A DNA stretch of 64,000 nt. It comes from JABGPL01 sp964387885. GTDB lineage: Bacteria > Electryoneota > AABM5-125-24 > Hatepunaeales > Hatepunaeaceae. A model generated the notes under the pieces. The model was given only the letters and a program-made list of their open reading frames with translations. It was not told the origin of the DNA and did not search any database. Position 1 is the first letter of the stretch. Each line of letters begins with the position of its first letter. Positions 8,382 through 17,637 of the stretch are shown here, piece after piece. The stretch lies in assembly GCA_964387885.1 (NCBI GenBank), contig CAYLYZ010000009.1:17830-81829 (forward strand). Direction: 5' to 3'. The translations under genes were made by a program, and so were the position numbers.

Positions 8382-10388
8382 ATGCAAGAAAACAAAATCA
8401 ACATAAACGGAACTGCACTGCCGGTCATTTCAGTTAACACCATTATTATCGGGAGCGGAGCCGCCGCACTGAACGCAGCAGTTAACCTGCATGATCTTGG
8501 TCAGGAAGACATTGCGATCGTCACCGATAACTGGGGAGGAGGAACTTCCAACAATGCAGGATCTGATAAGCAGACTTATTACAAACTCTCTCTTGCCGGA
8601 AAAACTCCTGACTCACCTTACAGGATGGCTGAAGATTTGTATAATGGTGGTTGCATGCATGGTGATATTGCTTATTGCGAAGCCAACCATTCCGCTCAGG
8701 CATTTTTCCATTTAGTTCAACTTGGTGTTCCCTTCCCACATGACAAGTTCGGCAGTTACATCGGCTATCAAACAGACCATGATCAATACGGTCGCGGAAC
8801 ATCTGCAGGACCATTGACATCCCATCTGATGTTTGAGGCTCTCTCTGGTGAAGTTCGGAAAAAGAATATTAAAGTATATGACAAACACGAGGTTGTCGAA
8901 TTACTCACTGATGAAAAAGAGGATGATAAACATGTTATTGGGGCAGTTGCTCTGAATAAAAACGAGCTCGATAAACCATCAAAGGGATTTGTCCTGTTCA
9001 ACGCAGTAAATGTAATCCTGGCGACAGGTGGCCCTGCAGGGATCTATAAAACATCCGTGTATCCTAATGTTCAGACCGGATCGACAGGCCTGGCACTGAG
9101 GATTGGTGCAATTGGACATAACCTTACTGAATCTCAGTATGGTATGGCCTCTATAAAATTCAGGTGGAACCTGTCCGGAACATATCAGCAGGTCATCCCT
9201 CGATACATATCGACTGACCAGGATGGAAAGGACGAACGGGAATTTCTAAAAGACTACTTTCCGGATATTGGAAAACTGGCAACTGCAATTTTCCTGAAAG
9301 GCTACCAATGGCCATTCGATCCACGTAAAATTAACAATTACGGATCTTCATTGATAGACATTCTCGTTTATCAGGAGACCGTTCAGAAAAACCGGCGAGT
9401 TTTCCTCGACTTTACCCGAAATCCGAGTGGAGATGGGAGGATTGGTGATTTCGCACTTGACTGCCTCGAAAATGAGGCTTCCGAGTACCTGCGAAAATCA
9501 GGAGCGCTTCAATCTACTCCAATTGAGCGATTGAGTAAAATGAATCAGCCTGCGGTCGATCTGTATTTGGATAATGGGATTGACATTACGAGTGAAAATC
9601 TCGAAATTGCCGTCTGCGCTCAGCATAATAATGGTGGATTGAAAGGCAATATTTGGTGGGAGTCCAATATCAAACATCTCTTCCCGGTTGGAGAGGTTAA
9701 TGGTACTCATGGTGTTTATCGTCCCGGTGGTTCGGCTCTGAATGCTGGACAGGTGGGCAGTTTTCGGGCAGCAATTTTTATCGCTAAGCAATATAATCGC
9801 CAGCCGCCTCCCTTAGGTGAATTCGAGCAAATAGCACAGCCACAGGTAAAAGCCGCATTATCAATCACCGGAAGTGTCAATATATGTTCAGATTCAAGTG
9901 ACTTTTTCCTGCTTTCGGAGATAAAACAACTTCGAGAGCGAATGTCAGAGTTCGGGGCGCATATCCGAAATCCTGAATCTATTAACAGCGCGGCCAGTAA
10001 AGCCTGGGAACAATACCAGAATTTGGAAAAGAGAATTAAAGCAACTGCATCGGATTCTTTACCATTGGTTTTTAAAGCCCTCGATTTATGCCTTACCCAT
10101 GCGCTATACCTGGAAGCTATTGCAGAATACATCTCTCAAGGTGGAGCAAGTCGAGGATCTTACTTAGTGTTGGATTCAGATGGAAATAAGCCTTGTGAAG
10201 AGCTTGGAAATGAGTGGAGGTTCAAACTGTGTAAAGAGGATGATTTTGTAAGCAGGAAAATCCTCGAGGTTTCCGTTGATGAAAACAGTATTGTTTCTAA
10301 GAAATGGGTAGATGTCCGCCCATTACCGGATGATAATCTCTGGTTTGAAAATGTCTGGCAGGATTTCCGCAATGGTGTTATTTATTAG
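8382..10388 (+). CDS. FAD-dependent oxidoreductase, fumarate-reductase flavoprotein-like
   Basis: 668 aa. The N-terminal dinucleotide-binding motif IIIGSGAAALNAA (about residues 20-32), a later NVILATGGPAG and a C-terminal VGEVNGTHGVYRPGGSALN give the order of the FAD_binding_2 (fumarate reductase/succinate dehydrogenase flavoprotein) family. The SHTxAAQGG-type flavin-attachment motif of true SdhA is missing, so FAD is probably non-covalent. It lies between the OYE protein and an SDR and is likely a dehydrogenase or reductase of a sugar-derived acid. No signal peptide or Fe-S motif is seen. Confidence 0.75.
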   Translation: MQENKININGTALPVISVNTIIIGSGAAALNAAVNLHDLGQEDIAIVTDNWGGGTSNNAGSDKQTYYKLSLAGKTPDSPYRMAEDLYNGGCMHGDIAYCEANHSAQAFFHLVQLGVPFPHDKFGSYIGYQTDHDQYGRGTSAGPLTSHLMFEALSGEVRKKNIKVYDKHEVVELLTDEKEDDKHVIGAVALNKNELDKPSKGFVLFNAVNVILATGGPAGIYKTSVYPNVQTGSTGLALRIGAIGHNLTESQYGMASIKFRWNLSGTYQQVIPRYISTDQDGKDEREFLKDYFPDIGKLATAIFLKGYQWPFDPRKINNYGSSLIDILVYQETVQKNRRVFLDFTRNPSGDGRIGDFALDCLENEASEYLRKSGALQSTPIERLSKMNQPAVDLYLDNGIDITSENLEIAVCAQHNNGGLKGNIWWESNIKHLFPVGEVNGTHGVYRPGGSALNAGQVGSFRAAIFIAKQYNRQPPPLGEFEQIAQPQVKAALSITGSVNICSDSSDFFLLSEIKQLRERMSEFGAHIRNPESINSAASKAWEQYQNLEKRIKATASDSLPLVFKALDLCLTHALYLEAIAEYISQGGASRGSYLVLDSDGNKPCEELGNEWRFKLCKEDDFVSRKILEVSVDENSIVSKKWVDVRPLPDDNLWFENVWQDFRNGVIY

Positions 10389-10417
10389 AAATAGGGAGAT
10401 TAAATGAGGTTTGAAGC

Positions 10418-11203
10418 ATGAATAATCGACCTGTAGCCTTAGTAACAGGAGCTAACCGGGGAATCGGACGAGGGATAGCTCTGGCACTATCGCAGGAGGG
10501 TTTCGATATTGCAGGAATCGATGTGAATTTTGATATATCAGGTTCATCAAAATCCAGCCTGAAGGCTTCTATTCACGCTAATGGCGGGAATTTGCTCCAG
10601 ATTGTAACCGACATTAGCGATCTCGATTCTCATGAGTCATCGGTTTCTCAGGTTTTTGAAAAATTCGGGAGGTTAGACCTGCTCGTTAATAACGCTGGAG
10701 TTGCGCCTGCTGAGAGACTGGATGTGCTGAATACATCCCCGGAGAGTTTCGATCGGGTGCTTGATATTAACCTGCGTGGAACATTCTTTCTCACTCAAGT
10801 TGCAGTTAGGCAAATGCTCGAGCATGTTGGGAATATCCCGGATTATTCTCCCAAAATCATTTTTATCACATCGATATCAGCGACGGTTTCATCACCCAGC
10901 CGGGCTGAATACTGCATTTCAAAGGCTGGTCTGAGTATGGCTGCGAGTGTATTTGCCGATCGGTTATCCAAATCGGGAATTAATGTCTATGAAATTCGAC
11001 CGGGCATCATTCAGACTGATATGACAGCACCAGTTAAAGAAAAGTACGACAAATTGATCGCAGATGGCTTGATTCCTCAAAAAAGATGGGGATTCCCGGG
11101 CGATGTCGCAATGGCGGTGATTGGTATCACCAAAGGTTATTTTGACTATTCAACGGGAATGGTTATAGAAGTAAGTGGCGGGATGGATATCAGAAGTTTG
11201 TAA
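10418..11203 (+). CDS. Short-chain dehydrogenase/reductase (3-ketoacyl-ACP reductase type)
   Basis: 261 aa, a classical SDR with a Rossmann fold. It shows TGANRGIG (cofactor), LVNNAGVAPAE, the catalytic Ser in ITSISATVS, the YxxxK pair in EYCISKAG, and the RPGIIQTDM substrate loop. It would oxidise or reduce a hydroxyl/keto group with NAD(P). It is 29 bases after the FAD enzyme and upstream of the KDPG/KDG enzyme, suggesting a sugar or sugar-acid dehydrogenase step. Specificity is not readable. Confidence 0.88.
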   Translation: MNNRPVALVTGANRGIGRGIALALSQEGFDIAGIDVNFDISGSSKSSLKASIHANGGNLLQIVTDISDLDSHESSVSQVFEKFGRLDLLVNNAGVAPAERLDVLNTSPESFDRVLDINLRGTFFLTQVAVRQMLEHVGNIPDYSPKIIFITSISATVSSPSRAEYCISKAGLSMAASVFADRLSKSGINVYEIRPGIIQTDMTAPVKEKYDKLIADGLIPQKRWGFPGDVAMAVIGITKGYFDYSTGMVIEVSGGMDIRSL

Positions 11204-11214
11204 ATTCTTACAGG

Positions 11215-11244
11215 AAAGAACGGACATTCCAGACTGTCCGAGAA
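11215..11244 (+). repeat. GGACATTCC/TGTCC hairpin
   Basis: CGGACA and TGTCCG arms around a short loop, followed by AGAATACC. It is related to the hairpins at 61105 and 61256. A half copy (GAACGGACATTCC) lies at 17588. Confidence 0.65.
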
Positions 11245-11259
11245 TACCTGAATCGCGCT

Positions 11260-11279
11260 GGCAGACGCCCTCGTCTGCC
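11260..11279 (+). repeat. GCCCTC-loop hairpin, GGCAGAC arms
   Basis: A perfect 7-bp inverted repeat GGCAGAC around GCCCTC, about 60 bases before the KDPG aldolase-kinase start. Confidence 0.92.
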
Positions 11280-11339
11280 AGAAAACACTACAACCCAACC
11301 GGCAGATGATAGAGTCTATCAGCACGGTCAGGACATTTC

Positions 11340-13160
11340 ATGAATAAATCAGAAAAACTTTTTGAAAAACTCAAAGATAAACGCCTTATTGCATTACTGA
11401 CACCTGTAAGCGTCAAACAATGTGTGAATGCCTACGAAATAATAAACGATTACGATATCATTCTCGAAATTGCTTTTCGTTCCCAAGCAGCTCTCGATGG
11501 AATCAATGGAATCATTGCAAAACACCCTGATGCACTTCTTTTAGCCGGGACGGTAATGACAGGAAAGCAAGCTACAGATGCAATCGAAGCAGGAGTTGCG
11601 GGTGTAGTCTCAGCAGATTATATCCCTGAAGTTGTTGAAACTTGTGTCAAAAACGACATAATGTGCGCTCCCGGTGGTTTATCAGACGCAGGAAAACAGC
11701 TCGTCAGGAAAGCAGCATTATATGGCTGTGATCTGCAAGAACTTCGTGACAGGTACCCTTATCAATGGGTGTATAAGCTGTTCCCGGCAGTCTCAGGTGA
11801 ACATTCCAACCTCGATCTGATCAAAGCTTATCGCGGTCCTTATGAAGATCTCTCGGTTATTTACACTGGAGGAGTCTCGTTAGACAATTTACCTGAACTC
11901 GTCAAGTCCGATCCAAATGGTATCTTCTGCGGCTCAGCCCTGACCAAATCCATTGATAACCCCGGTCAGATGAGAGCTGATGTTGAAAAGTGGGTTGAGA
12001 CTGTTCACAGAATTCCTCAGAAAAAATCCGCATCAGAGAAGATGAACGAATTAGCATCAGATTTTGAAAAATTCGTCGAGACTGAACACAGGAAACCACA
12101 AAACCAATCCACAATTCATAAGCTTGAGGGTAAAAAACCTGCCAGAGTTGTGACTTTCGGTGAAATAATGATGCGCCTCTCTCCACCCGCTCCACTACGT
12201 TTCGTGCAAACAAGATCATTCGATTCAACTTTCGGCGGAGCAGAAGCTAATACCGCTGTAGCCTTCGCAAATTACGGTCTGGAGTCGAGTTTCGTCACGA
12301 TCCTCCCCGATCATGAAATTGGACAATCCACGATTAACTCACTTCGGGCTTATGGTGTTGATACGGATTTTATAATTCGAGGGGGTAACCGGATTGGAAT
12401 ATACTTCCTTGAATACGGAGCATCACAGCGCCCATCAAAAGTCATTTATGACCGGGCTGATTCGTCAATTGCCAATGTTAAACCCGGACAATTCGACTGG
12501 GATAAGATATTTGAAAACGCAATATGGTTCCACTGGTCTGGGATTACACCGGCATTAAGCAATTCTACCGCTGAAGTCACACGTGAAGCATTGATAGCTG
12601 CGAAACGTAACAGGATTAAGGTCAGCGTTGACCTGAATTTCAGGAAGAAGTTATGGTCGGAGAATAAAGCTCTATCCGTAATGTCCGGACTGATGGAGTA
12701 CGTAGATGTCTGTATCGGCAACGAGGAGGACGCTGAGAAAACATTCCGCATCAAAGCCGATGCTACTGAGGTCGATTTGGGGAAACTTAACGAGGAAGGA
12801 TACCGCGATGTCGCGCGGAAGATGGTCGAAAGATTCGGTTTTGAAAAGGTAGCTATCACCCTTCGTGAAAGTATTAGTGCTTCGGATAACCTCTGGTCTG
12901 CCTGCCTCTACAACGGTCGTGAGTTTATGTTGAGTAAAAAATATCCGATTCATGTTGTAGACAGAGTTGGTGGCGGTGACAGCTTTAGTTCGGGGCTTAT
13001 TTACGGGATAATATCCGGTAAAAAAGACGAAGAAGCACTTGAATTCGGTGTTGCAGCCTCTTGCCTGAAGCAAACCATTCACGGTGATTTCAACCTCGTT
13101 TCTGTTGAAGAGGTCGAGAAACTTGCTTCCGGAGGGAGCAGCGGACGGATTCAGAGGTAA
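11340..13160 (+). CDS. Fused KDPG aldolase - 2-keto-3-deoxygluconate kinase
   Basis: 606 aa with two enzymes in one chain. Residues 1 to about 215 are a class I KDPG/KHG aldolase: Glu43 in ILEIAF and the Schiff-base Lys146 in YKLFPA. Residues about 268-606 are a PfkB-family KDG kinase: FGGAEANTAVAF near the start and VDRVGGGDSF as the anion-hole/catalytic-base motif (usually GAGDSF). The fusion would phosphorylate KDG and split KDPG to pyruvate and glyceraldehyde 3-phosphate, the last two steps of uronate or semi-phosphorylative Entner-Doudoroff catabolism. The linker carries an imperfect duplication (EKWVETVHRIPQ, then EKFVETEHRKPQ). No frameshift is seen between the domains. Confidence 0.9.
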   Translation: MNKSEKLFEKLKDKRLIALLTPVSVKQCVNAYEIINDYDIILEIAFRSQAALDGINGIIAKHPDALLLAGTVMTGKQATDAIEAGVAGVVSADYIPEVVETCVKNDIMCAPGGLSDAGKQLVRKAALYGCDLQELRDRYPYQWVYKLFPAVSGEHSNLDLIKAYRGPYEDLSVIYTGGVSLDNLPELVKSDPNGIFCGSALTKSIDNPGQMRADVEKWVETVHRIPQKKSASEKMNELASDFEKFVETEHRKPQNQSTIHKLEGKKPARVVTFGEIMMRLSPPAPLRFVQTRSFDSTFGGAEANTAVAFANYGLESSFVTILPDHEIGQSTINSLRAYGVDTDFIIRGGNRIGIYFLEYGASQRPSKVIYDRADSSIANVKPGQFDWDKIFENAIWFHWSGITPALSNSTAEVTREALIAAKRNRIKVSVDLNFRKKLWSENKALSVMSGLMEYVDVCIGNEEDAEKTFRIKADATEVDLGKLNEEGYRDVARKMVERFGFEKVAITLRESISASDNLWSACLYNGREFMLSKKYPIHVVDRVGGGDSFSSGLIYGIISGKKDEEALEFGVAASCLKQTIHGDFNLVSVEEVEKLASGGSSGRIQR

Positions 13161-13175
13161 GGACTCACCGGAGAG

Positions 13176-13195
13176 GACGGGTATATCTACCCGTC
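13176..13195 (+). repeat. ATATCT-loop hairpin, GACGGGT arms
   Basis: GACGGGT arms around ATATCT, preceded by GGAGAG. The same loop with different arms occurs inside capA (48257-48276). Confidence 0.8.
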
Positions 13196-13251
13196 CCGGC
13201 CGAAGGCTGATAAATATGATTCCCCGCTTTATTGAGGAGAAAATAATAATT

Positions 13252-13275
13252 ACGGGTAAATATACCCGTTCTCCC
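13252..13275 (-). repeat. ATATTT-loop hairpin, inverted partner
   Basis: ACGGGTA arms at 13252-13258 and 13263-13269. On the minus strand it is preceded by GGGGAGA, so it is a head-to-head partner of 13176-13195. Confidence 0.75.
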
Positions 13276-13310
13276 CTGAGCATGGGCACAACACGTAATC
13301 CAGGAAAAAA

Positions 13311-15314
13311 ATGATAGATGTAGAAGAACACATATACAATGATGATCCCAAAAAGGGACACCCGGATGTACGCACCTATCTGAAAGATGTGGATTACTTC
13401 TTTCTCGGAAACGGATTGATATCTGCTGCTGTCCAGCATTCTCCTCATGGAGAGGGAACTCCTGTGGCAATGTTGATAATGAATCCGGAAGAATTGAAAC
13501 CCAAGCGGGAGGTTCTCAACTTCGATGAGAAATGCGGTTTCGAAGACTCCTCGGTGAGGCTTACTTGTGAAAATGGGACAGAGATTGATTTAAGGGATTC
13601 TTCAGTCCAGTGGGATTTTAATTTTTTTGTTCCGGTAGTCGAGGTTAAGCAGTTGTCGGAATTGGTAGAGATCCGTCAGAGATTTTACTGCCCTGTAAAT
13701 ACAGCACCAGTAATCCTGCGCGATATACGGTTGAAGAATCTAACCGATGATTTGCTGATGATAAACATCAGCACCGGGATTCCCGGTAAAACTGTCTCCC
13801 GTGAGGTCATAATACTATCGGAATCCGAGACCACTGTTTGTTTGAGATACAGCCTCCCATCCGACAGTGAAATAAAGCTGTGCTTTTCAGCATTATTCCC
13901 GATTTTTCCAGCGAAGAAATCTGCAATCTCAATTGACGAAGAACTCCTGAACCGATTCTTCAACGCATCTCGGGCTCAGCTCCCAGCAGTTATTTCCGAG
14001 AATGGAGTTGTCGACGCCAGCATCTGGCAGTACTGCCGCGAGTGGCTCAGGGATCACTCCTTTATGGCAGTAGGATTAGTATTATCCGGCCAGCATCAGA
14101 AAGCCAAAGTCCTGCTCGAAAGACTTATCCGCGATTTTGTTTCTGATATGGGTGATCCAATTGACTCAAGTGAAGTCCGGGAGGCTGATGAAGCTGAACT
14201 TGACCAGAATGGAACGCTGCTTTATGCATTAAAGACTTATGTAATGTGGACAGGCGACATTGATCTGGTAAAAAAATACTGGGAAAAACTCGTTGCAATT
14301 GCAGAATTTCCGTTTGGAGATGCGTTCAGGCATGATGAGTCCGGACTATTCTGCAATTCACGGGATTACTGGGAACGTCACAGTACATTTGGTATAACTC
14401 CCGGTATCGAACTGATGTATCAGGTCTATCCGGTTATCGGATTGAACTGTGTCGCGACATTAGGACGATTGACGGGACATGTTGAAAAGGCTGTTTTATG
14501 GGATCAGGAAGCGGATCGATTGAGAGAACGAATTCTCCATCACCCCAAATTCGGACTTGTTGATAAACGAGGTTTTATTAAGCGGCGCGATAAAACCGGT
14601 GAAATCCAGGAGTCGATAACACCTTTTGAGAACTCAGGTTTGCCGGATGGGGTGCCGCTCGCTGCAAATATCACTCACTATCTCAATCCCGATACATCCG
14701 CGGCAATGCCGATTGCTTTCGGTTTTGTACCGGCTGATTCAACGGTTGCAAAAGCCACACTCGAAAATATGGAAATTCTGTGGAATCAGGGTTGGGAAGA
14801 AGGTGGCTATGGTAGATACCATGCCTCATCTGAGGCAGATTCAGCTGGTTCATGGCCGTTCCCATCATTGATCGTCGCTCGAGCAGCGATGGAAGCAGGG
14901 GATTATGATAAGGTCTGGCGGATACTAAGATGGCTCGATACCATGCCGGGATCCCGTTCCGGATCATGGTTTGAAACTTACTGTGACCGCATCTCACCAC
15001 CTTACGCTCAGCTTGGAATTACACCATGGACATGGGCTGAAATCATTATGCTATTCGTTCACCACATACTCGGCATTCAACCTGAAGAAGATTATATCCG
15101 AATTCGTCCAAGACTCTTACCGGGAATGAATAAGGTAACTGGTAGTTTACCCTTGCGCGATTCTATAATTACCTTCGAGTATCAAGTTAATCCAGACCGT
15201 ACAAGCACTGAGTTTAGTACAAATGTTCAAAACATTGTTTCAAACACCGACGAGGTAAGGATTCTATACTCAGGAGAAGATGTTTATATAAAAGCATTTC
15301 TTCCCAAAATATAA
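13311..15314 (+). CDS. (alpha/alpha)6-barrel glycosidase-like protein
   Basis: 667 aa, without a signal peptide. An N-terminal beta-rich part (1 to about 210) precedes a helical barrel with WQYCREWLRDHSF, AELDQNGTLLYALKTYVMWTGD, GSWPFPS and GSWFETY. This order is typical of six-hairpin glycosidases (GH15/GH63/GH78/GH94-like clan). The acidic residues EADEAELDQ and SWFETY are the likely catalytic acids (inference). A C-terminal beta domain follows. It probably hydrolyses or phosphorolyses a glycoside in the cytoplasm and feeds the sugar-acid pathway next door. The exact family is not assignable by eye. Confidence 0.72.
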   Translation: MIDVEEHIYNDDPKKGHPDVRTYLKDVDYFFLGNGLISAAVQHSPHGEGTPVAMLIMNPEELKPKREVLNFDEKCGFEDSSVRLTCENGTEIDLRDSSVQWDFNFFVPVVEVKQLSELVEIRQRFYCPVNTAPVILRDIRLKNLTDDLLMINISTGIPGKTVSREVIILSESETTVCLRYSLPSDSEIKLCFSALFPIFPAKKSAISIDEELLNRFFNASRAQLPAVISENGVVDASIWQYCREWLRDHSFMAVGLVLSGQHQKAKVLLERLIRDFVSDMGDPIDSSEVREADEAELDQNGTLLYALKTYVMWTGDIDLVKKYWEKLVAIAEFPFGDAFRHDESGLFCNSRDYWERHSTFGITPGIELMYQVYPVIGLNCVATLGRLTGHVEKAVLWDQEADRLRERILHHPKFGLVDKRGFIKRRDKTGEIQESITPFENSGLPDGVPLAANITHYLNPDTSAAMPIAFGFVPADSTVAKATLENMEILWNQGWEEGGYGRYHASSEADSAGSWPFPSLIVARAAMEAGDYDKVWRILRWLDTMPGSRSGSWFETYCDRISPPYAQLGITPWTWAEIIMLFVHHILGIQPEEDYIRIRPRLLPGMNKVTGSLPLRDSIITFEYQVNPDRTSTEFSTNVQNIVSNTDEVRILYSGEDVYIKAFLPKI

Positions 15315-15446
15315 ACATTATCTTAAAAATTCGAATTTATATAACTTTTTGTCATTTTCGATTAACAAATGTTCATTTTGTTTGGAGTTCGAAATAAAAA
15401 TATTATTTTACTTCTTCTACTTTCCAGGAAAACCATCAGGAGTACC

Positions 15447-16694
15447 ATGAAGCCTCAGAAAATTCGTGCTCGAATTTTTCTGCCATTGGGATTATCCTTT
15501 TTTGCTATACTCACCTTGACGGTTTACGGGATATTTGAAATGGATAGACGCGATAAAGACGACTTTATTCGCGGTGAAATCAGCGAATTAAAAAGCATCT
15601 TCCACCATGAAATTAAGGATGGAATAAATTTCATGGGTGGAATAATCGGTATTATCAAAGAAAATAAAAATCTACAGAATGCATGGTTATCAAAAGATAG
15701 AGATGAATTGTTGAGAATTACATCATCATTAGAATCCGGAATAAGCCCCAAACTTGGAATAACACATTTCTACTTTCATAACCTGGACAAAACATGTTTT
15801 CTAAGAGTTCACAATCCAACACTCTGTGGAGACAAAATAAACAGATATACGCTTGATCAGACGGTAAGATCAGAGCTGCCTTCAAGTGGGATAGAATTAG
15901 GTCCGTTAGGAACTTTAACCTTGCGAAATGTTCACCCCTGGTTAATAAATGGTGAACTTACGGGATACATTGAACTCGGTTTGGAAGTAGGAAAAATTAA
16001 AGAAAAGGTCATTGAATACCTCGATATAGAATTAGTTTCATTACTTTGCAAAGAGAATCTCGATCGTGAAAGGTGGGTGGAAGGTCAGAAAATGCTGGAT
16101 AGAAATGGAAATTGGGATCAATTTGAGTATTTTGTGATTTCAGGCAGCACACTAAATCCTGTGCCCTTAAAACTAACTGAATACTTGAAAAATCTCGAAT
16201 CAATCAATAATAGACGACATCTTAATTCCATTATTAGCATACCTCATGAAGGTCGTAAATTTCGTGGAGGATTTGAAAAACTCACAGATCCATTTAACCG
16301 TGATATTGGTAATTTTATTCTGCTTGTTGATGTAACAGAAACCGTAGCATCCTCGCAGAGAGTGGCAATCCTTTTGATAATATTAGCTGCAACATTATAT
16401 GGTCTTCTCTTTGGTTTTTTCTGGTTCTTCCTCGGAAGTGTTGAAAAACACCTCGGTGATTCCATTGCCAAAATAAAAATTCTTCACGGTCTCATACCAA
16501 TATGCTCAACCTGCAATAAAATCAGGGATGACAGTGGTTCATGGAAAAAACTGGAATATTATATTTCAGAACACTCAGAAGCTGAATTTACACATGGAAT
16601 TTGTAAGGATTGTTTAAAAGAACACTATAGTGAGTTTTTGTCTGAAACGGAAAAAGATAACCTCGAAAGAGAAGAGATAAGCAAAACCGGCTAA
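15447..16694 (+). CDS. Membrane-anchored Cache-type sensor with a C-terminal Cys motif
   Basis: About 415 aa. I chose the ATG at 15447 (AGGAG five bases upstream) over a longer frame. TM1 spans about residues 13-32. An extracytoplasmic region that looks like a double Cache sensor (HFYFHNLDKTCFLRVHNP) runs to about 295. TM2 is IILAATLYGLLFGFFWFF. The tail has IPICSTCNKIRDDSGSW and later HGICKDC, a four-Cys signature often found at the end of two-component and PAS proteins, probably metal-binding. There is no kinase, GGDEF or methyl-accepting domain, so the output is unknown. It may sense a ligand for the surrounding sugar cluster. Confidence 0.72.
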   Translation: MKPQKIRARIFLPLGLSFFAILTLTVYGIFEMDRRDKDDFIRGEISELKSIFHHEIKDGINFMGGIIGIIKENKNLQNAWLSKDRDELLRITSSLESGISPKLGITHFYFHNLDKTCFLRVHNPTLCGDKINRYTLDQTVRSELPSSGIELGPLGTLTLRNVHPWLINGELTGYIELGLEVGKIKEKVIEYLDIELVSLLCKENLDRERWVEGQKMLDRNGNWDQFEYFVISGSTLNPVPLKLTEYLKNLESINNRRHLNSIISIPHEGRKFRGGFEKLTDPFNRDIGNFILLVDVTETVASSQRVAILLIILAATLYGLLFGFFWFFLGSVEKHLGDSIAKIKILHGLIPICSTCNKIRDDSGSWKKLEYYISEHSEAEFTHGICKDCLKEHYSEFLSETEKDNLEREEISKTG

Positions 16695-16844
16695 AGTAGG
16701 CTCTCAATTGAGCAAGCGAGATAAAATTGACCTAATAATTACAAATGAAATCTGCGGATGATTATTTATATTACTTGTTAAATACTTATGTTTGGTTTCG
16801 CCTTGCGTGATTGGATATTTAAAAAAAAATGGAGGATATATAAG

Positions 16845-17131
16845 ATGTCAGGAACTAAAAAAAACAACTTTACAGAAATCAGAAATGGATATTCCTTCTA
16901 AAATACTTCATCACTGTAACCTTAGTGATTCTACTCCCCGGTTGTGACATTACTGAAACTGAAACATCAGCTGTTCAGATAGATAGCAGGATAGACTTCA
17001 GATTTCTCGAGTCTTACAATAATTATGAGAACTTATAAGCAGGATTATTTCCCTGTTGAGAATGTAGGAGTTAGTTTATCAATCATCAATTGGAAGAACG
17101 TGAAGGTCAGGAGTTGGTTGCTGTAAAATAG
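16845..17131 (+). pseudogene. Frameshifted small lipoprotein gene
   Basis: GGAGG at 16831 precedes ATG 16845, but the frame stops at 16901. One extra base in the A8 run at about 16857-16864 would join it to a frame reading a complete lipoprotein signal with lipobox LLPGC and then DITETETSA. That frame stops at about 17036, and a third frame continues as DYFPVENVGVSLSI to about 17126. At least two indels are therefore needed. It could be a decayed gene, a phase-variable homopolymer or a sequencing error. There is no similarity I can name. Confidence 0.55.
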
Positions 17132-17334
17132 ATTCGTCTTGTCACGAAATTCTGAAAAATATGGTTAATTTCTTTAGCGAATGAGTTAATGTACGGGCTG
17201 AAAATTTTTAGCCCTATCGACAATAAAGCTGTTCGATTGAAAGACTATTTTTTCAGGGACAAGAAATCCCTCCCGTCATTTCGGACTTGATCTATAATCC
17301 GGATAAGTCAATGTGTTAACGCTATTTACCAACT

Positions 17335-17358
17335 GTAGGGGCACGTCGCCACGTGCCC
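17335..17358 (+). repeat. GTAG-foot hairpin, GGGCACGT family
   Basis: GTAG, then GGGCACGT arms around CGCC. It is the inverted partner of 17529-17552 across 170 bases. Confidence 0.9.
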
Positions 17359-17528
17359 TTTTTCCAAATAAGAAGAAATTGTCCGTTGATACTCAATTCG
17401 ATCCCCTTCTTAGGGATTGTACTTTCAACGAAATTAGAGATAAACGATTAGCTTATCCTGACAATGTTTAATATTCCACAGGCTCGTGTATATATTAGAT
17501 AGTGTATAATGTGTCAATTTTGGGGGAA

Positions 17529-17552
17529 GGGCACGTGGCGACGTGCCCCTAC
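17529..17552 (-). repeat. GTAG-foot hairpin, GGGCACGT family, inverted
   Basis: GGGCACGT arms around GGCG, then CTAC. It lies inside the false upstream extension of the GH38 frame. Confidence 0.9.
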
Positions 17553-17637
17553 ATCTGCAATAACAATGACATCCGTGTCTGTTGGGGAGAACGGACATTC
17601 CTTTCAGTTACGATTTCGATATAAAGGACTAAAAAAT

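Larger units (their letters stand above)
17132..17637. other. Intergenic with GTAG hairpins
   Basis: No gene is seen. It holds a degenerate hairpin at 17195-17217 (GGGCTGAAA type with CTAT instead of CTAC), an inverted pair of GTAG hairpins at 17335-17358 and 17529-17552, and a GAACGGACATTCC half repeat at 17588. Confidence 0.7.
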
